DNA of 64,000 nt from Bradyrhizobium manausense (GCF_018129685.1 NZ_JAFCLG010000018.1:55760-119759), one strand, 5' to 3'; numbered from the stretch's first letter, positions 25,602 to 35,422 are shown. Notes: a model not told the origin generated them from the sequence alone. Numbers and translations: made by a program.

Positions 25602-25944
25602 CGGAGGCTGGCGCCTCCCTTGCCGAACAACGACTGCAACATGTTTGCCGTCTGGCGCGATTGCGGCTTTCGCGGGTGTTGCGCCACACGGCTCGATCGC
25701 CGGCCACGTAAGATTCCGGGAAGTCGAGACGCATGACTCCCGGAGTCATGTTGCTGACGCAATCCCTGTCTTAGACGGCGACAACCAAGCACGTGCGGGA
25801 ATCACTCTGGTTCCCCCACCGGTTCCGCTGCCAACGCTGGCGCGATTTCCGCAAAGGACTGGCGCAAGTTCGCAAAACGCGTCCGCGTTTGCCTGCCCAT
25901 GCTCTGCGGCATCGAGAACCGAACGAACAATCAAAGGAGAAGTA
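25602..25944. other. intergenic region with a palindrome
   Basis: No gene seen. It contains the near-perfect palindrome CATGACTCC-C-GGAGTCATG at 25732-25750, which could be a hairpin or an operator for the secreted RlpA-like gene downstream. Confidence 0.4.
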
Positions 25945-26436
25945 ATGGAGTTCCGCTCGAGCGCCGCGATGTGCGGCGCCCTGGTTGCGCTTGCCGTGTC
26001 TGCGACTTCCGCCCGTTGTGAAACAGATGAGGTTCGATCAGGCGCCGTTGTCGAAGCTGCCTGTGAGGAAGCGATCGTCGGCGCGGCATCCTCGTACAAT
26101 CCGCTCAAGCCCGGCAAGGAGGAGGGCGGTCCGAGCACAGCCTCCGGCGAGCGTTATGATCCCGAGGTGTGGACGGCCGCCATCAAGACGAGCCTGCGCG
26201 AGAAGTTTGGCGGCGTCCAATTTGGGGCAAGGCCGAAATTCGCGCTGGTCGAGGCCGTCGGCAAGAAGGTGATCGTCAAGATCAACGACGTGGGGCCGCT
26301 CAAGCCTGGCCGCATCATCGATCTCAACGAGCGGACGATGCGCCATTTCGATCCGAGCATGGAGCTTGGCGTCATTCCCGCCGTCACGGTCAGGCCGCTG
26401 TCGGGAGACGATTGGACGCCGGGGCCTGTTGGCTGA
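25945..26436 (+). CDS. secreted RlpA-like double-psi beta-barrel protein
   Basis: The 163-residue protein has a signal peptide (about residues 1-24) and a double-psi beta-barrel like that of RlpA (about 45-155): ASSYNPLKPGKEEGG at the start and VKINDVGPLKPGRIIDLNERTMRHF at the end, where the Asp is the equivalent of the RlpA catalytic residue. RlpA proteins cut denuded glycan strands or bind septal peptidoglycan. There is no SPOR domain. AAGGAGA places the start at ATG 25945. Confidence 0.8.
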   Translation: MEFRSSAAMCGALVALAVSATSARCETDEVRSGAVVEAACEEAIVGAASSYNPLKPGKEEGGPSTASGERYDPEVWTAAIKTSLREKFGGVQFGARPKFALVEAVGKKVIVKINDVGPLKPGRIIDLNERTMRHFDPSMELGVIPAVTVRPLSGDDWTPGPVG

Positions 26437-26962
26437 ACGCTGTCGTCGGCGTAACGGCTCGCGCGTTGCGAACTCTACACCGAGCAGTCCCTGACCTCAC
26501 CGGCAGCGGGCGGAGACGCGGACGTCCGACATTGCCGGCCTCCAACTGCCGACCTGGAGGACATCGTCACCAGGCATTACGAAGCCTGGGATCGAGACCA
26601 TCTGGTGCTCGATACCGCCAGCGCGTCGCTTGATCATCTGCTCGGACGGGTGGAGATGTATCTTCGCGACGCGATCGGGTGATGGCGTTTCGCCAGGCGC
26701 GACATTTTGTTGACGCCGAGTTTCGTCATCATCCGTTCAAAATTCGTAGCTAGTCTTTCCTGCGACGGTTGGTTCGCCGGATGTACGCGAACTGAATCGC
26801 AAGCCTCGGCGCGCGTGCCGGGGCTTTTCGTTGTCGAGCACGGGCTTGCAACCAGCCTACGTGCTCGGAAGAAGATCATCGCGGGAAGACCGCGAAGCCG
26901 ATCTTGGCACTTGAAGCCGATCGTACCCCTTCGGGTCTGCTGCCGTCACAGACCGCGCACCC
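26437..26962. other. intergenic region between the RlpA-like gene and a chemoreceptor gene
   Basis: Apart from the possible remnant at 26455-26682, I see no gene or clear RNA in this stretch of 526 bases. Confidence 0.4.
26455..26682 (+). pseudogene. possible gene remnant
   Basis: After the RlpA-like stop the same frame reopens without a good start codon and reads CELYTEQ, then RHYEAWDRDHLVLDTAS and a helical end to TGA at 26680. The last part looks like the end of a P-loop kinase-like protein, but I cannot name it. With no start and no upstream body it is most simply a decayed fragment. Confidence 0.3.
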
Positions 26963-28702
26963 TCATCCCGCCCTGGCGGCGCGGTTCTCCGCCGCGCCCG
27001 AACGCAGGTTCTGGAAGAACTTCTCCACCTCGCGCGACAGCGTGTCCGCGGTCGCGGTCAGGCTGCTCGCCGCCGTCAGCACCGAAGATGCCGCCGTGTC
27101 GGTCTCGCCGATGGCGTCGCGCAGCGAGGTAATGTTGGCGACCAGCGTCTCGTTGCCCTGCGCGGCCGATTGCGCATTGGAGGAAATCTCGCGCGTGGCC
27201 TGGTCCTGCTGCCCGACGGCGCCCGCGATCGCGGAGGTGACCTCGTTGATCTCCCGCACCGCGCCGCCGATCTCGCGGACGGCGTCGACGGCGTTGCGGG
27301 TGGAGGACTGGATCATCGCGACGTTCTCGCTGATGTCGGCCGTCGCCTTCGCGGTCTGGCCGGCCAGCGCCTTGACCTCGTGGGCGACGACGGCAAAGCC
27401 GCGGCCGGCGTCTCCGGCGCGTGCGGCCTCGATGGTGGCGTTGAGCGCGAGCAGATTGGTCTGCTCGGCGATTGCCTGGATCAGGCTGAGCACGCCGTCG
27501 ATGCGTTGCGTGGCGGCGGCGAGGCTCTCGATCTCGGCGATCGATTTTTCGGTGCGCTGGCCGGTCTGCTCGACCGCGCTTGCGCTCTGCCGCACCTGGC
27601 GGCCGATCTCCTCGACGGAGGCAGAGAGCTCTTCGGCGGCGCCCGCGACCGCCGTGACGTTGTGCGAGGCCTGCTTGCTGGCATTCGCCGCCGTGCCGGC
27701 GCGGCCATTCGCGTCCGCGGTGATGCGCGTGATGGTCTGCGCCGTCTCGCGCATGACACCGGCGTTGTCGCTGAGGCCGCGCATGATCGCGCCGATCGCC
27801 TCGCCAAACGCCTCGACGGATTGCTCGATGTGGCGCGCGCGCTGTCCGCGCGCGGCGGAATCCTGCGAAACCTGCGAGGCGAGGTTGCGGTTGCGGCTCA
27901 TCGCGTCCTGGAACACCTCGATGGCGCGGGCGAGTGCGCCGATCTCGTCGGCACGGCCGGCGTGCGGCACCACGACGTTCTCCGCGCCGTCGGCGACCTG
28001 CTTGATGGTCGCGGTGATCGCGGCGAGCGGCCGGGCGATCGAGCGGGCGATGATGACGATGCCGATCACGACCAGCGCCAGCGCCACGCCGCCGAGGCAG
28101 GTCAGCGCGAACGACAGCGTGCGGTTGGTCTCGGTCTGAAGCGCGATCTGCCTGGCGCGCTCGGCATAGACTTTGGACAGCGCCTCGAGATCCTTGTTCA
28201 GCGCCGATCGCACGGCGCGGTTGGCGTCGTTGTCGCCCCATTCGCGCCCGGCAGCCGCATTGATCTCGACGCCGCGGCGGACCAGCTCCTTGCGGAACTC
28301 GACGAACTGCTCGATGCGCTTCTTGAAGCTCGCGAACTGCTCGGCGTCGTCGGCCTTGACGATGGTCTCCCAGCGCTTGACGACGTTCAGGATCTGGTCG
28401 TTGAACTTGAGCAGGCCTTCACCGAATTTCTTAACCAATGCCGGTTCGGTCGACATGTAGACGCCGCGGGATTCCATCACGACCGCATAGACCAGCGAGT
28501 TGACGCGCTCGACATTCAGCGCGGCCGCATTCGCCGTCTCGATCGCGCTGGTCAGCTCGGCGCCGCGGCGGCTGTTGTAATCGGACAACATCGCGATTCC
28601 CGCGGTCAGCAGGGCGAACAGCGCGAAGATCGCGTAGAGCCTGGCGGCCAGCGTGAAACGGCCTGCCGGGCCGCCAGCATTCCCAGATCGGTCTGACGTC
28701 AT
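26963..28702 (-). CDS. methyl-accepting chemotaxis protein
   Basis: The 579-residue receptor has a transmembrane helix near residues 20-40, a helical periplasmic domain of about 150 residues (four-helix-bundle type), a second transmembrane helix near 200-220, a HAMP domain (RSIARPLAAITATIKQVADG) and the cytoplasmic signalling region. The CheA/CheW tip reads IQAIAEQTNLLALNATIEAA, then RAGDAGRGFAVVAHEVKALA. The ATG at 28702 removes an upstream extension that shows no membrane or domain features. It is divergent from eutB, with 167 bp between. The ligand is unknown; sensing of ethanolamine is only a positional guess. Confidence 0.93.
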   Translation of the reverse strand: MTSDRSGNAGGPAGRFTLAARLYAIFALFALLTAGIAMLSDYNSRRGAELTSAIETANAAALNVERVNSLVYAVVMESRGVYMSTEPALVKKFGEGLLKFNDQILNVVKRWETIVKADDAEQFASFKKRIEQFVEFRKELVRRGVEINAAAGREWGDNDANRAVRSALNKDLEALSKVYAERARQIALQTETNRTLSFALTCLGGVALALVVIGIVIIARSIARPLAAITATIKQVADGAENVVVPHAGRADEIGALARAIEVFQDAMSRNRNLASQVSQDSAARGQRARHIEQSVEAFGEAIGAIMRGLSDNAGVMRETAQTITRITADANGRAGTAANASKQASHNVTAVAGAAEELSASVEEIGRQVRQSASAVEQTGQRTEKSIAEIESLAAATQRIDGVLSLIQAIAEQTNLLALNATIEAARAGDAGRGFAVVAHEVKALAGQTAKATADISENVAMIQSSTRNAVDAVREIGGAVREINEVTSAIAGAVGQQDQATREISSNAQSAAQGNETLVANITSLRDAIGETDTAASSVLTAASSLTATADTLSREVEKFFQNLRSGAAENRAARAG

Positions 28703-28752
28703 GTTGTTCGAAACCCGAATGGCCTGCGAGGCCGGTAAGTGCTCTCGGTCGC

Positions 28753-28765
28753 GTATAATGTATAC
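28753..28765. promoter_or_regulatory. small palindrome in the mcp-eutB divergent region
   Basis: GTATA-ATG-TATAC is a perfect inverted repeat, followed by another GCTATAC at 28770-28776, in the region between the divergent chemoreceptor and eutB genes. It includes a TATAAT-like -10. It could be an operator or part of a promoter; no regulator is known. Confidence 0.35.
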
Positions 28766-28869
28766 AACGCTATACCGAACTAAGGTGGACGTGGCGTTAA
28801 CGCGCAGCCATCCTTGGGCGCTAAGCTGCTTTGGAGCCGGCCAGAGGTCTATGAGACACGGAGAGCGTT

Positions 28870-30252
28870 TTGGTCTACCGCCACGCCATTGACGCCACGA
28901 CTTACACCTTCCCGGACCTGCGCGACCTGCTCGCCAAGGCAACGCCGCCGCGCTCTGGCGACCGGCTGGCCGGCATTGCCGCTGGCAGCTCCGAGCAGAT
29001 GATCGCCGCGCGGATGGCTTTGGCGGACGTCCCCCTCGGCCGGTTCCTCCAGGAAGTCGTCGTTCCCTACGAGACCGACGAGGTCACCCGCCTCATCATC
29101 GACAGCCATGACGCCGGGGCCTTTGCGCCGGTCTCCTCCCTCACGGTCGGCGCCTTCCGCGACTGGCTGCTCTCGGACGCCGCGACGCCCGAGGTCTTGC
29201 GCAAGCTTGCGCCTGGCATCACCCCGGAAATGGCGGCCGCGGTCTCAAAGCTGATGCGCAACCAGGACCTGATCCTGGCGGCGCGGAAGTGCCAGGTCAC
29301 GACCGCCTTCCGCAACACCATCGGCCTGAAGGGCCGGATGAGCACGCGGCTCCAGCCCAATCACCCTTTCGACGATGCCAGGGGCATCACCGCCTCGATC
29401 CTCGACGGCTTGCTGCTCGGGGCGGGCGATGCCTGCATCGGCATCAATCCGGCGAGCGACGATCCGGCGGTGATCGGGCAATTGCTGCGGCTGCTGGATG
29501 AAATCATCGCGCGGCTGAAAATTCCGACGCAAGGCTGCGTGCTGACCCATGTCACCACGACCCTGTCGCTGATCGGGCAGGGCGCGCCCGTTGACCTCGT
29601 CTTCCAGTCGGTCGCCGGCACCGAGGCCGCCAACCGCTCCTTCGGCATCGACCTCGCGCTGCTGACGGAGGCGCAGGCGGCCGGGCTGTCGCAGAAGCGC
29701 GGCACGGTCGGCGACAACGTGATGTATTTCGAGACCGGGCAAGGCTCGGCGCTCTCGGCCAATGCGCATCACGGCGTCGACCAGCAGACCTGCGAGGCAC
29801 GGGCCTATGCGGTCGCCCGGGCGTTTGCGCCATTGCTGGTCAACAGCGTCGTCGGCTTCATCGGTCCGGAATATCTTTACGACGGCAAGGAGATCATCCG
29901 GGCGGGGCTGGAGGACCATTTCTGCGGCAAGTTGCTCGGCCTGCCGCTCGGCGTCGACATCTGCTACACCAACCATGCCGAAGCGGACCAGGACGACATG
30001 GACAATCTCCTGACGCTGCTTGCCGCGGCCGGCGTCACCTTCATCATGGGGGTGCCTGGCGCCGACGACGTCATGCTGAACTACCAGTCCACCTCCTTCC
30101 ACGACGCGCTCTATGTCCGTGACGTCTTCGGCGTGGCCCGCGCGCCCGAATTCGACGACTGGCTGGTGCGATCAGGTATTGCCGGCGCCGACTTCCGGCT
30201 TGCCGGTGGCGCCGGCCTCTTGCCCGATTTTGCCTCGCGGCTGATCGCGTGA
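28870..30252 (+). CDS. eutB: ethanolamine ammonia-lyase large subunit
   Basis: The 460-residue protein aligns along its length with EutB, the active-site subunit of the adenosylcobalamin-dependent ethanolamine ammonia-lyase that gives acetaldehyde and ammonia. Shared stretches are RLQPNHPFDDARGI, GINPASDDPAVI, IPTQGCVLTHVTT, YFETGQGSALSA and VVGFIGPEYLYDG, which form the substrate and cobalamin barrel. A TTG at 28870 is the likely start because GGAGAG lies 5 bases upstream and no in-frame ATG fits. The small subunit gene eutC is not adjacent: hpnP sits between. Confidence 0.95.
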   Translation: MVYRHAIDATTYTFPDLRDLLAKATPPRSGDRLAGIAAGSSEQMIAARMALADVPLGRFLQEVVVPYETDEVTRLIIDSHDAGAFAPVSSLTVGAFRDWLLSDAATPEVLRKLAPGITPEMAAAVSKLMRNQDLILAARKCQVTTAFRNTIGLKGRMSTRLQPNHPFDDARGITASILDGLLLGAGDACIGINPASDDPAVIGQLLRLLDEIIARLKIPTQGCVLTHVTTTLSLIGQGAPVDLVFQSVAGTEAANRSFGIDLALLTEAQAAGLSQKRGTVGDNVMYFETGQGSALSANAHHGVDQQTCEARAYAVARAFAPLLVNSVVGFIGPEYLYDGKEIIRAGLEDHFCGKLLGLPLGVDICYTNHAEADQDDMDNLLTLLAAAGVTFIMGVPGADDVMLNYQSTSFHDALYVRDVFGVARAPEFDDWLVRSGIAGADFRLAGGAGLLPDFASRLIA

Positions 30253-30343
30253 TGCGAGAAATCTCGCGAAAACCCCGCCCATCGGCGTGATCAGGGGAAA
30301 CCATTGGCGCGCCTTGCGAATTAGTTCGATGCCACAATATTGA

Positions 30344-30368
30344 GGAATTCCGGTCGCAGCATTACGCT
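30344..30368 (+). promoter_or_regulatory. hpnP: weak EcfG-like promoter candidate upstream of hpnP
   Basis: GGAAT, 16 bases, CGCT differs at two positions from the EcfG consensus GGAAC-N16-CGTT. hpnP is controlled by EcfG in Rhodopseudomonas palustris, which is the only reason to note this weak match, 56 bp before the ATG. Confidence 0.3.
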
Positions 30369-30423
30369 ATGTTTCTGGTGACCTCGTCAGTACCGTTGGA
30401 AGAACGTGGTTGGGGGAAGTTTG

Positions 30424-32010
30424 ATGCGCGCTGAAAGCAACGGCACGATCCGGCATATTCTCTGTGTTTTCCCACGCTACACGTCGTCCTTCGGCACGTT
30501 CGAGCATGCCTATCCGCTGACCGACGGCGTCCGCGCCTTCATGCCGCCGCAGGGCCTGTTGCTGCTCGCGGCCTATCTGCCCAAGGAGTGGCAGGTCAAA
30601 TTCGTCGACGAGAATCTCCGCCCCACCGCGAAGGAAGAGTTCGAATGGGCGGAGGCCGTCTTCGTCAGCGGCATGCACATCCAGCGCCAGCAGATGAACG
30701 ACATCTGCCGCCGCGCCCATGAGTTCGACCTGCCGGTCGCGCTGGGCGGTCCCTCGGTGAGCGCCTGCCCGGACTACTATCCGTCGTTCGACTATCTCCA
30801 CGTCGGCGAGCTCGGCGACGCCACCAATCGGTTGATCGAGATCCTGTCGCGCGATACGTCGCGCCCCGAGAGCCAAGTCGTGCTCACGACCAAGGACCGC
30901 GTGCCGATGACGGAGTTTCCGATCCCGGCCTACGAGCTTGCTGACGTGAAGCGCTATTTTCTCGGCAGCATCCAGTATTCCAGCGGCTGTCCGTATGAGT
31001 GCGAGTTCTGCGACATCCCCGGCCTCTATGGCCGCAACCCGCGAATCAAGACGCCGGAACAGATCATCGCGGAGCTCGATCGGCTGCGGGAATGCGGCAT
31101 GACCGACACGGTCTACTTCGTCGACGACAATTTCATCGGCAACCGCAAGGCGGCGCTGGATCTCCTGCCGCATCTGATCGAATGGCAGAAGAAGACCGGC
31201 TATGTGATGCGGCTTGCCTGCGAGGCGACCCTCAACATCGCCAAACGTCCCGAGATCCTCAAAAAGATGCGTGAGGCCTATTTCATCACCATCTTCTGCG
31301 GCATCGAGACGCCCGACCCGGACGCGCTGAAGGCGATGAACAAGGACCACAACATGATGGTCCCGATTCTCGAGGGCGTGCGCACCATCAACTCCTACGG
31401 CATGGAGGTGGTCTCGGGCATCATCATGGGGCTCGACACCGACAAGCCGAACACCTCGGAGGCGCTGCTCGCCTTCGTCGAGGAGTCCCGGATTCCGCTG
31501 CTCACCATCAACCTGCTCCAGGCACTGCCGAAGACGCCTTTATGGGACCGATTGGAGAAGGAAGGGCGGTTGGTCCATGACGAGGGACGCGATTCCAACG
31601 TCGACTTCCTGCTGCCCTATGACGAGGTCGTAGCGTCCTGGAAGCACGCCATGAGCGTCGCCTATGAGCCCGAGAAGGTCTACGCGCGCTTCCAGTATCA
31701 GTGCGATGAGGTCTATCCGCATCGCCTGAAGATGCCGGTGCCGGACGAGATGAAGACCTGGGCCAACATCAAGCGCGGCCTTGTCATGCTGCGCAACATC
31801 TTCTGGAAGGTCGGCGTGCTCGGCGACTACAGGCGCGTGTTCTGGAAGTTCGCGCTGGGACGGATACGCCGTGGTGACATGGAAGGCCTGATCGGCTGCA
31901 CCATGATCGCGCATCATCTCATCACCTTTGCCCGCGCGGCCACCAGTGGCAAGCAGAACGCGTCGAACTATTCGATCCGGCTGCGCGAAGCCTCCGTTCC
32001 CGCCGAATGA
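30424..32010 (+). CDS. hpnP: B12-binding radical SAM protein, hopanoid C-2 methylase HpnP
   Basis: The 528-residue protein has a cobalamin-binding N-terminal domain (about residues 10-150) and a radical SAM barrel (about 180-400) with the cluster motif SSGCPYECEFCDIPGLYGR (CxxxCxxC), plus a C-terminal DUF4070-like region. The overall sequence, with FPRYTSSFGTFEHAYPL at the start, matches my memory of HpnP, which methylates hopanoids at C-2 using SAM and methylcobalamin. Proximity to the hopanoid operon supports this, though other class B methylases are similar. The ATG at 30424 follows GGGGGAAG. Its stop overlaps the eutC start by four bases. Confidence 0.85.
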   Translation: MRAESNGTIRHILCVFPRYTSSFGTFEHAYPLTDGVRAFMPPQGLLLLAAYLPKEWQVKFVDENLRPTAKEEFEWAEAVFVSGMHIQRQQMNDICRRAHEFDLPVALGGPSVSACPDYYPSFDYLHVGELGDATNRLIEILSRDTSRPESQVVLTTKDRVPMTEFPIPAYELADVKRYFLGSIQYSSGCPYECEFCDIPGLYGRNPRIKTPEQIIAELDRLRECGMTDTVYFVDDNFIGNRKAALDLLPHLIEWQKKTGYVMRLACEATLNIAKRPEILKKMREAYFITIFCGIETPDPDALKAMNKDHNMMVPILEGVRTINSYGMEVVSGIIMGLDTDKPNTSEALLAFVEESRIPLLTINLLQALPKTPLWDRLEKEGRLVHDEGRDSNVDFLLPYDEVVASWKHAMSVAYEPEKVYARFQYQCDEVYPHRLKMPVPDEMKTWANIKRGLVMLRNIFWKVGVLGDYRRVFWKFALGRIRRGDMEGLIGCTMIAHHLITFARAATSGKQNASNYSIRLREASVPAE

Positions 32011-32792
32011 GCGACGAGCCCGTTCCGGCGCGCCCGACCGTCGACCTCAGATCGTTCACGCCCGCGCGTGTCGCACTCGGGAGGAGCGGTGCGAGCCTGC
32101 CGACGAGGCCGCTGCTCGACTTCACGCTGGCCCATGCCCGGGCTCGCGACGCCGTGCATGCCGTCTTCGATGCGCCGCATCTGGTTGCCGAGGTGAGGGC
32201 GCTCGGGCTTGCCGTCACCGAGGTCAGGAGCCGGGCCTCCGATCGCAGGGATTATCTGCGCCGGCCGGATCTCGGACGGCAGCTCGATGCCGGCTCCGCT
32301 GCGGCGCTGGCGGAGCGCGCCACCGCGCCGTGCCAGCTTGCGATCGTCATCGGCGATGGATTGTCGGCCGCCGCCGTCCACGCCCATGCCTTGGCGCTGC
32401 TGCAAAGCCTGCTACCTCTGCTGGGCGAGCGCGACGCCGTCGCAGTCGGTCACGTCGTCGTCGCCTCAGGCGTGCGCGTCGCGCTTGGCGACGAGATCGG
32501 GGCTATCATCGGCGCCCGCATGGTTTTGATGCTGATCGGCGAGCGGCCGGGGCTATCAGCGCCCGACAGCCTGGGCGCCTATCTAACCTTCGCACCGAAG
32601 CCCGGCCTGACCGATGCCGAGCGCAATTGCGTCTCGAACATCCACAAGGCTGGGTTGAGCTATGACGAGGCGGCCCTCAAGATCGACTGGCTGGTCCGCG
32701 AGGGGCTGGCGCGACAGGTCACGGGTGTGGCGCTCAAGGACGAGAGCGCCGATCGCGCGCCGCGTCGAATCGGCACGGCTGTGCCAGAATGA
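32007..32792 (+). CDS. eutC: ethanolamine ammonia-lyase small subunit
   Basis: The 261-residue protein is EutC: TPARVALGRSGASLPTRPLLDF at the N-terminus, SRASDRRDYLRRPDLGR, QLAIVIGDGLSA and the C-terminal SNIHKAGLSYDEAA. EutC completes the cobalamin-binding interface of EutB in the cytoplasmic lyase. The ATG overlaps the hpnP stop (ATGA), so eutC translation is coupled to hpnP rather than to eutB, whose gene ends 1.75 kb upstream. No other eut genes (eutA reactivase, shell proteins) are in the window. Confidence 0.95.
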   Translation: MSDEPVPARPTVDLRSFTPARVALGRSGASLPTRPLLDFTLAHARARDAVHAVFDAPHLVAEVRALGLAVTEVRSRASDRRDYLRRPDLGRQLDAGSAAALAERATAPCQLAIVIGDGLSAAAVHAHALALLQSLLPLLGERDAVAVGHVVVASGVRVALGDEIGAIIGARMVLMLIGERPGLSAPDSLGAYLTFAPKPGLTDAERNCVSNIHKAGLSYDEAALKIDWLVREGLARQVTGVALKDESADRAPRRIGTAVPE

Positions 32793-32997
32793 CGGGCATT
32801 CCGGCAAAATCGCCGCATCTTGATCGATTCGGACACCGTTGGTGCGCTTGCGAGAAGGGCCATTGACCTGCTAAACCGCTGCCGGCGATTTTCCGCGCAT
32901 TTTCAAAGGGCAAGCCTCCCATTGGTATGGCGTTTTCAAGCCGTTCGCGGGGCGCAATAAGCTCACTGACCGAACCGATTTAGGAACTGGACAAGGC

Positions 32998-35364
32998 ATG
33001 CTCGAAAAGCACAGCGAGAGTGAGGTTCATGTCGACAAGGTCGAGCAGGGGCCTGCGTCCTCAATTGCGTTCGGGCTGGAGCGTCTCGGACTGATTGCGG
33101 TCCGGGCGCCGATCGTCTCCTGCATCGTCCTGATCGCGTTGCTCGTCGGCGCCGTGTTCGGCATCTACAGGATCAAGATCGACGATTCGCTGTCGCAGCT
33201 GTTCCGCTCCAACACCGCGGAATTCCGCCAGTATGAAGCGGTGACCAAGAAGTTCCCGGCTGAGGAATTCGACGTCCTCGTCGTCGTCGAGGGCCAGAAA
33301 CTCCTGGCGCGAAATAACCTCGAGAAGTTGCGCGACTTCATCACCGACCTGCAGCTGGTCGAAGGCACGCGTGGTCTGGTCTCGCTGTTTTCGGCGCGCC
33401 AGGCGCCGGCGCCGGGCAAGCTGCCGGCCGCACTATTCCCGGCCGAATTGCCCGAGGGCGCGGCCTATGACCAGTTCATCGAGACGGTCAAGAACAACGA
33501 GATCATCCGCGGCAAGCTCTTGTCCGAGGACGGCACGCTCGCGCTGATCGTGCTGTCGCTCGATCCGGAGGTGGTCGCCTCCAACAAGCTCACCAAGACC
33601 GTCGGCGACATCCGCGCGCTGATGAAGGAGGATCTCGGCGACACCGGGCTCAGCGTGCAGCTCTCCGGCGTGCCGGTGATGCAGCTCGAGATCCGCAACG
33701 CGGTCGAGCGCGACGGCCTCACCTACAACATCCTCGGCATTCTCGCCGGCTGCATCATCGCCATCATCTTCTTCCGCAAGATCTCGTTCATGGTGGTGGC
33801 GGCGTTCCCGCCGATGATCGCGATCCTGATCGCGCTCGGCGCGCTCGGCTGGGCCAATTTCAATCTCAACATGTTCCTGAACGTGATGACGCCGCTCATC
33901 ATGGTGATCTCGTTCTCGGACTCGATGCAGCTCACCTTCGCCGCGCGCGACCGGCTGATCGCGGGCCAGGACAAGTTCACCGCGTTCAAGAACGCGGTGC
34001 TGGTGGTGGGCCCGGCCTGCGTGCTGACGCACGGCACCGCCGGAATTTCCTTCATCGCGCTCCAGTTCTCCGACTCCGATTTGATCCGCAAATTCGGTGA
34101 GGCGGGCCTCGCTGCGACCATCATTGCGCTCGTCACGGTGCTGTCGCTGGTGCCGGTGTTCGGCGTGCTGTTCGTGCGCAACGAGAAGATCTTTGCGGTC
34201 AAGTTCCAGAGCGCGGATGCCGGCGTGCAGGCGCTGCGCAATTTCTGCTACTGGATCGCGGTGCGCATGGTCGGCCGGCCCGGCCTGTTCAGCCTTATCG
34301 CGCTGCTGTTCGTCGCCAGCCTTGGCGTTGTCTACGCCAATCTGCAGCCGCGCTACCGGCTCGCCGACCAGGTGCCGGACAAGCGTCAGGCCGTTGCCGC
34401 CAGCAACCGGCTCGATGCCAAGCTCACCGGCGCCAATCCGGTCAACGTGCTGATCCAGTTCCCCAAGGGGGAATCGCTCTACTCGCCGGAGACGCTGCAA
34501 ACCATCGCTGATGTCCACGCGACCGTGGAGAAGGCGGCCGGCGTCGGCAACGTCTGGTCGCTGGAAACGCTGCGCCGCTGGCTCGCCGAAAAGGCCGGCA
34601 GCGACGACGTCGCGACTCTGAAGGAATATGTCAACGTCATTCCCGAGCATCTGGTGCGGCGCTTCATCGATGCCGAGCAGGATGCGGTGGTCGTGGCCGG
34701 CCGCGTGCCGGACAAGGACTCCAGCCAACTGCTGCCGATCGTCGACAAGCTCGATTCCGAGCTCGACGCCGTCCGCAAGAAGCATCCCGGCTACGAGGTT
34801 GCCGTCACCGGTCTTGCCGCCATCGCCGCGCGCAACTCGGCCGGCATGATCGAAAAGCTGAACCGCGGTCTCACCGTCGAATTCGCGCTGGTCGCGATCT
34901 TCATCGGTCTTGCGTTCCGTTCCTGGGTGGTGATGTTCGCCTGCATCCTGCCGGGCATCTTCCCGGTGGTGATGTCGGGAACGGTGCTGTGGGCGATGGG
35001 CGAAGGGCTGCAGTTCGCCAGCGTCGTCGCGCTCACCGTCTCATTCGGCCTGGGTCTCTCCGCAACGATCCACTTCCTCAATCGCTTGCGATTGGAGAGC
35101 AAGCCGGGCGTCGGCTCGGCGCTCGCGGTGGAACGCGCGACCGTGCTGGTCGGCCCGGCGCTGATCCTGACCACGGTGGTGCTGGCCTGCGGCCTCGTCG
35201 TCACCGTGTTCTCGGATCTGCCGTCGCTGCGGCTGTTCGGCTGGCTCAGCGCCTTCTCGATGGTCGCGGCGCTGGTCGCCGACCTCTTCATCCTGCGGCC
35301 GACGGCGATGTGGCTGATCAATCTGCACGGCAAGTTGCAGGGCCCGGACAAGCCGGCGATCTGA
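32998..35364 (+). CDS. RND superfamily MMPL-type exporter
   Basis: The 788-residue protein has the RND/MMPL layout: a first transmembrane helix near residue 40, a periplasmic domain (about 60-235), helices 2-6 (about 240-410), helix 7 near 440, a second periplasmic domain and helices 8-12 (about 625-775). FSDSMQLTFAARDRLI in the first helix bundle carries the acidic and polar residues expected for proton coupling. It is related to HpnN-like hopanoid transporters but not the same as the HpnN in this window. A role in lipid export fits the setting but is inference. Confidence 0.88.
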   Translation: MLEKHSESEVHVDKVEQGPASSIAFGLERLGLIAVRAPIVSCIVLIALLVGAVFGIYRIKIDDSLSQLFRSNTAEFRQYEAVTKKFPAEEFDVLVVVEGQKLLARNNLEKLRDFITDLQLVEGTRGLVSLFSARQAPAPGKLPAALFPAELPEGAAYDQFIETVKNNEIIRGKLLSEDGTLALIVLSLDPEVVASNKLTKTVGDIRALMKEDLGDTGLSVQLSGVPVMQLEIRNAVERDGLTYNILGILAGCIIAIIFFRKISFMVVAAFPPMIAILIALGALGWANFNLNMFLNVMTPLIMVISFSDSMQLTFAARDRLIAGQDKFTAFKNAVLVVGPACVLTHGTAGISFIALQFSDSDLIRKFGEAGLAATIIALVTVLSLVPVFGVLFVRNEKIFAVKFQSADAGVQALRNFCYWIAVRMVGRPGLFSLIALLFVASLGVVYANLQPRYRLADQVPDKRQAVAASNRLDAKLTGANPVNVLIQFPKGESLYSPETLQTIADVHATVEKAAGVGNVWSLETLRRWLAEKAGSDDVATLKEYVNVIPEHLVRRFIDAEQDAVVVAGRVPDKDSSQLLPIVDKLDSELDAVRKKHPGYEVAVTGLAAIAARNSAGMIEKLNRGLTVEFALVAIFIGLAFRSWVVMFACILPGIFPVVMSGTVLWAMGEGLQFASVVALTVSFGLGLSATIHFLNRLRLESKPGVGSALAVERATVLVGPALILTTVVLACGLVVTVFSDLPSLRLFGWLSAFSMVAALVADLFILRPTAMWLINLHGKLQGPDKPAI

Positions 35365-35422
35365 GCGGGGTCATCAGGCGGCCACTGAATCGCAGCACAC
35401 TGGCTGCGGTTCGGGAGCTTTC

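Noticed and set aside
30254..30267. GCGAGA-AA-TCTCGC hairpin after eutB as a terminator
   Set aside because: The stem is only 6 bp with no T-tract, so I do not list it as a terminator; it may allow read-through to hpnP.
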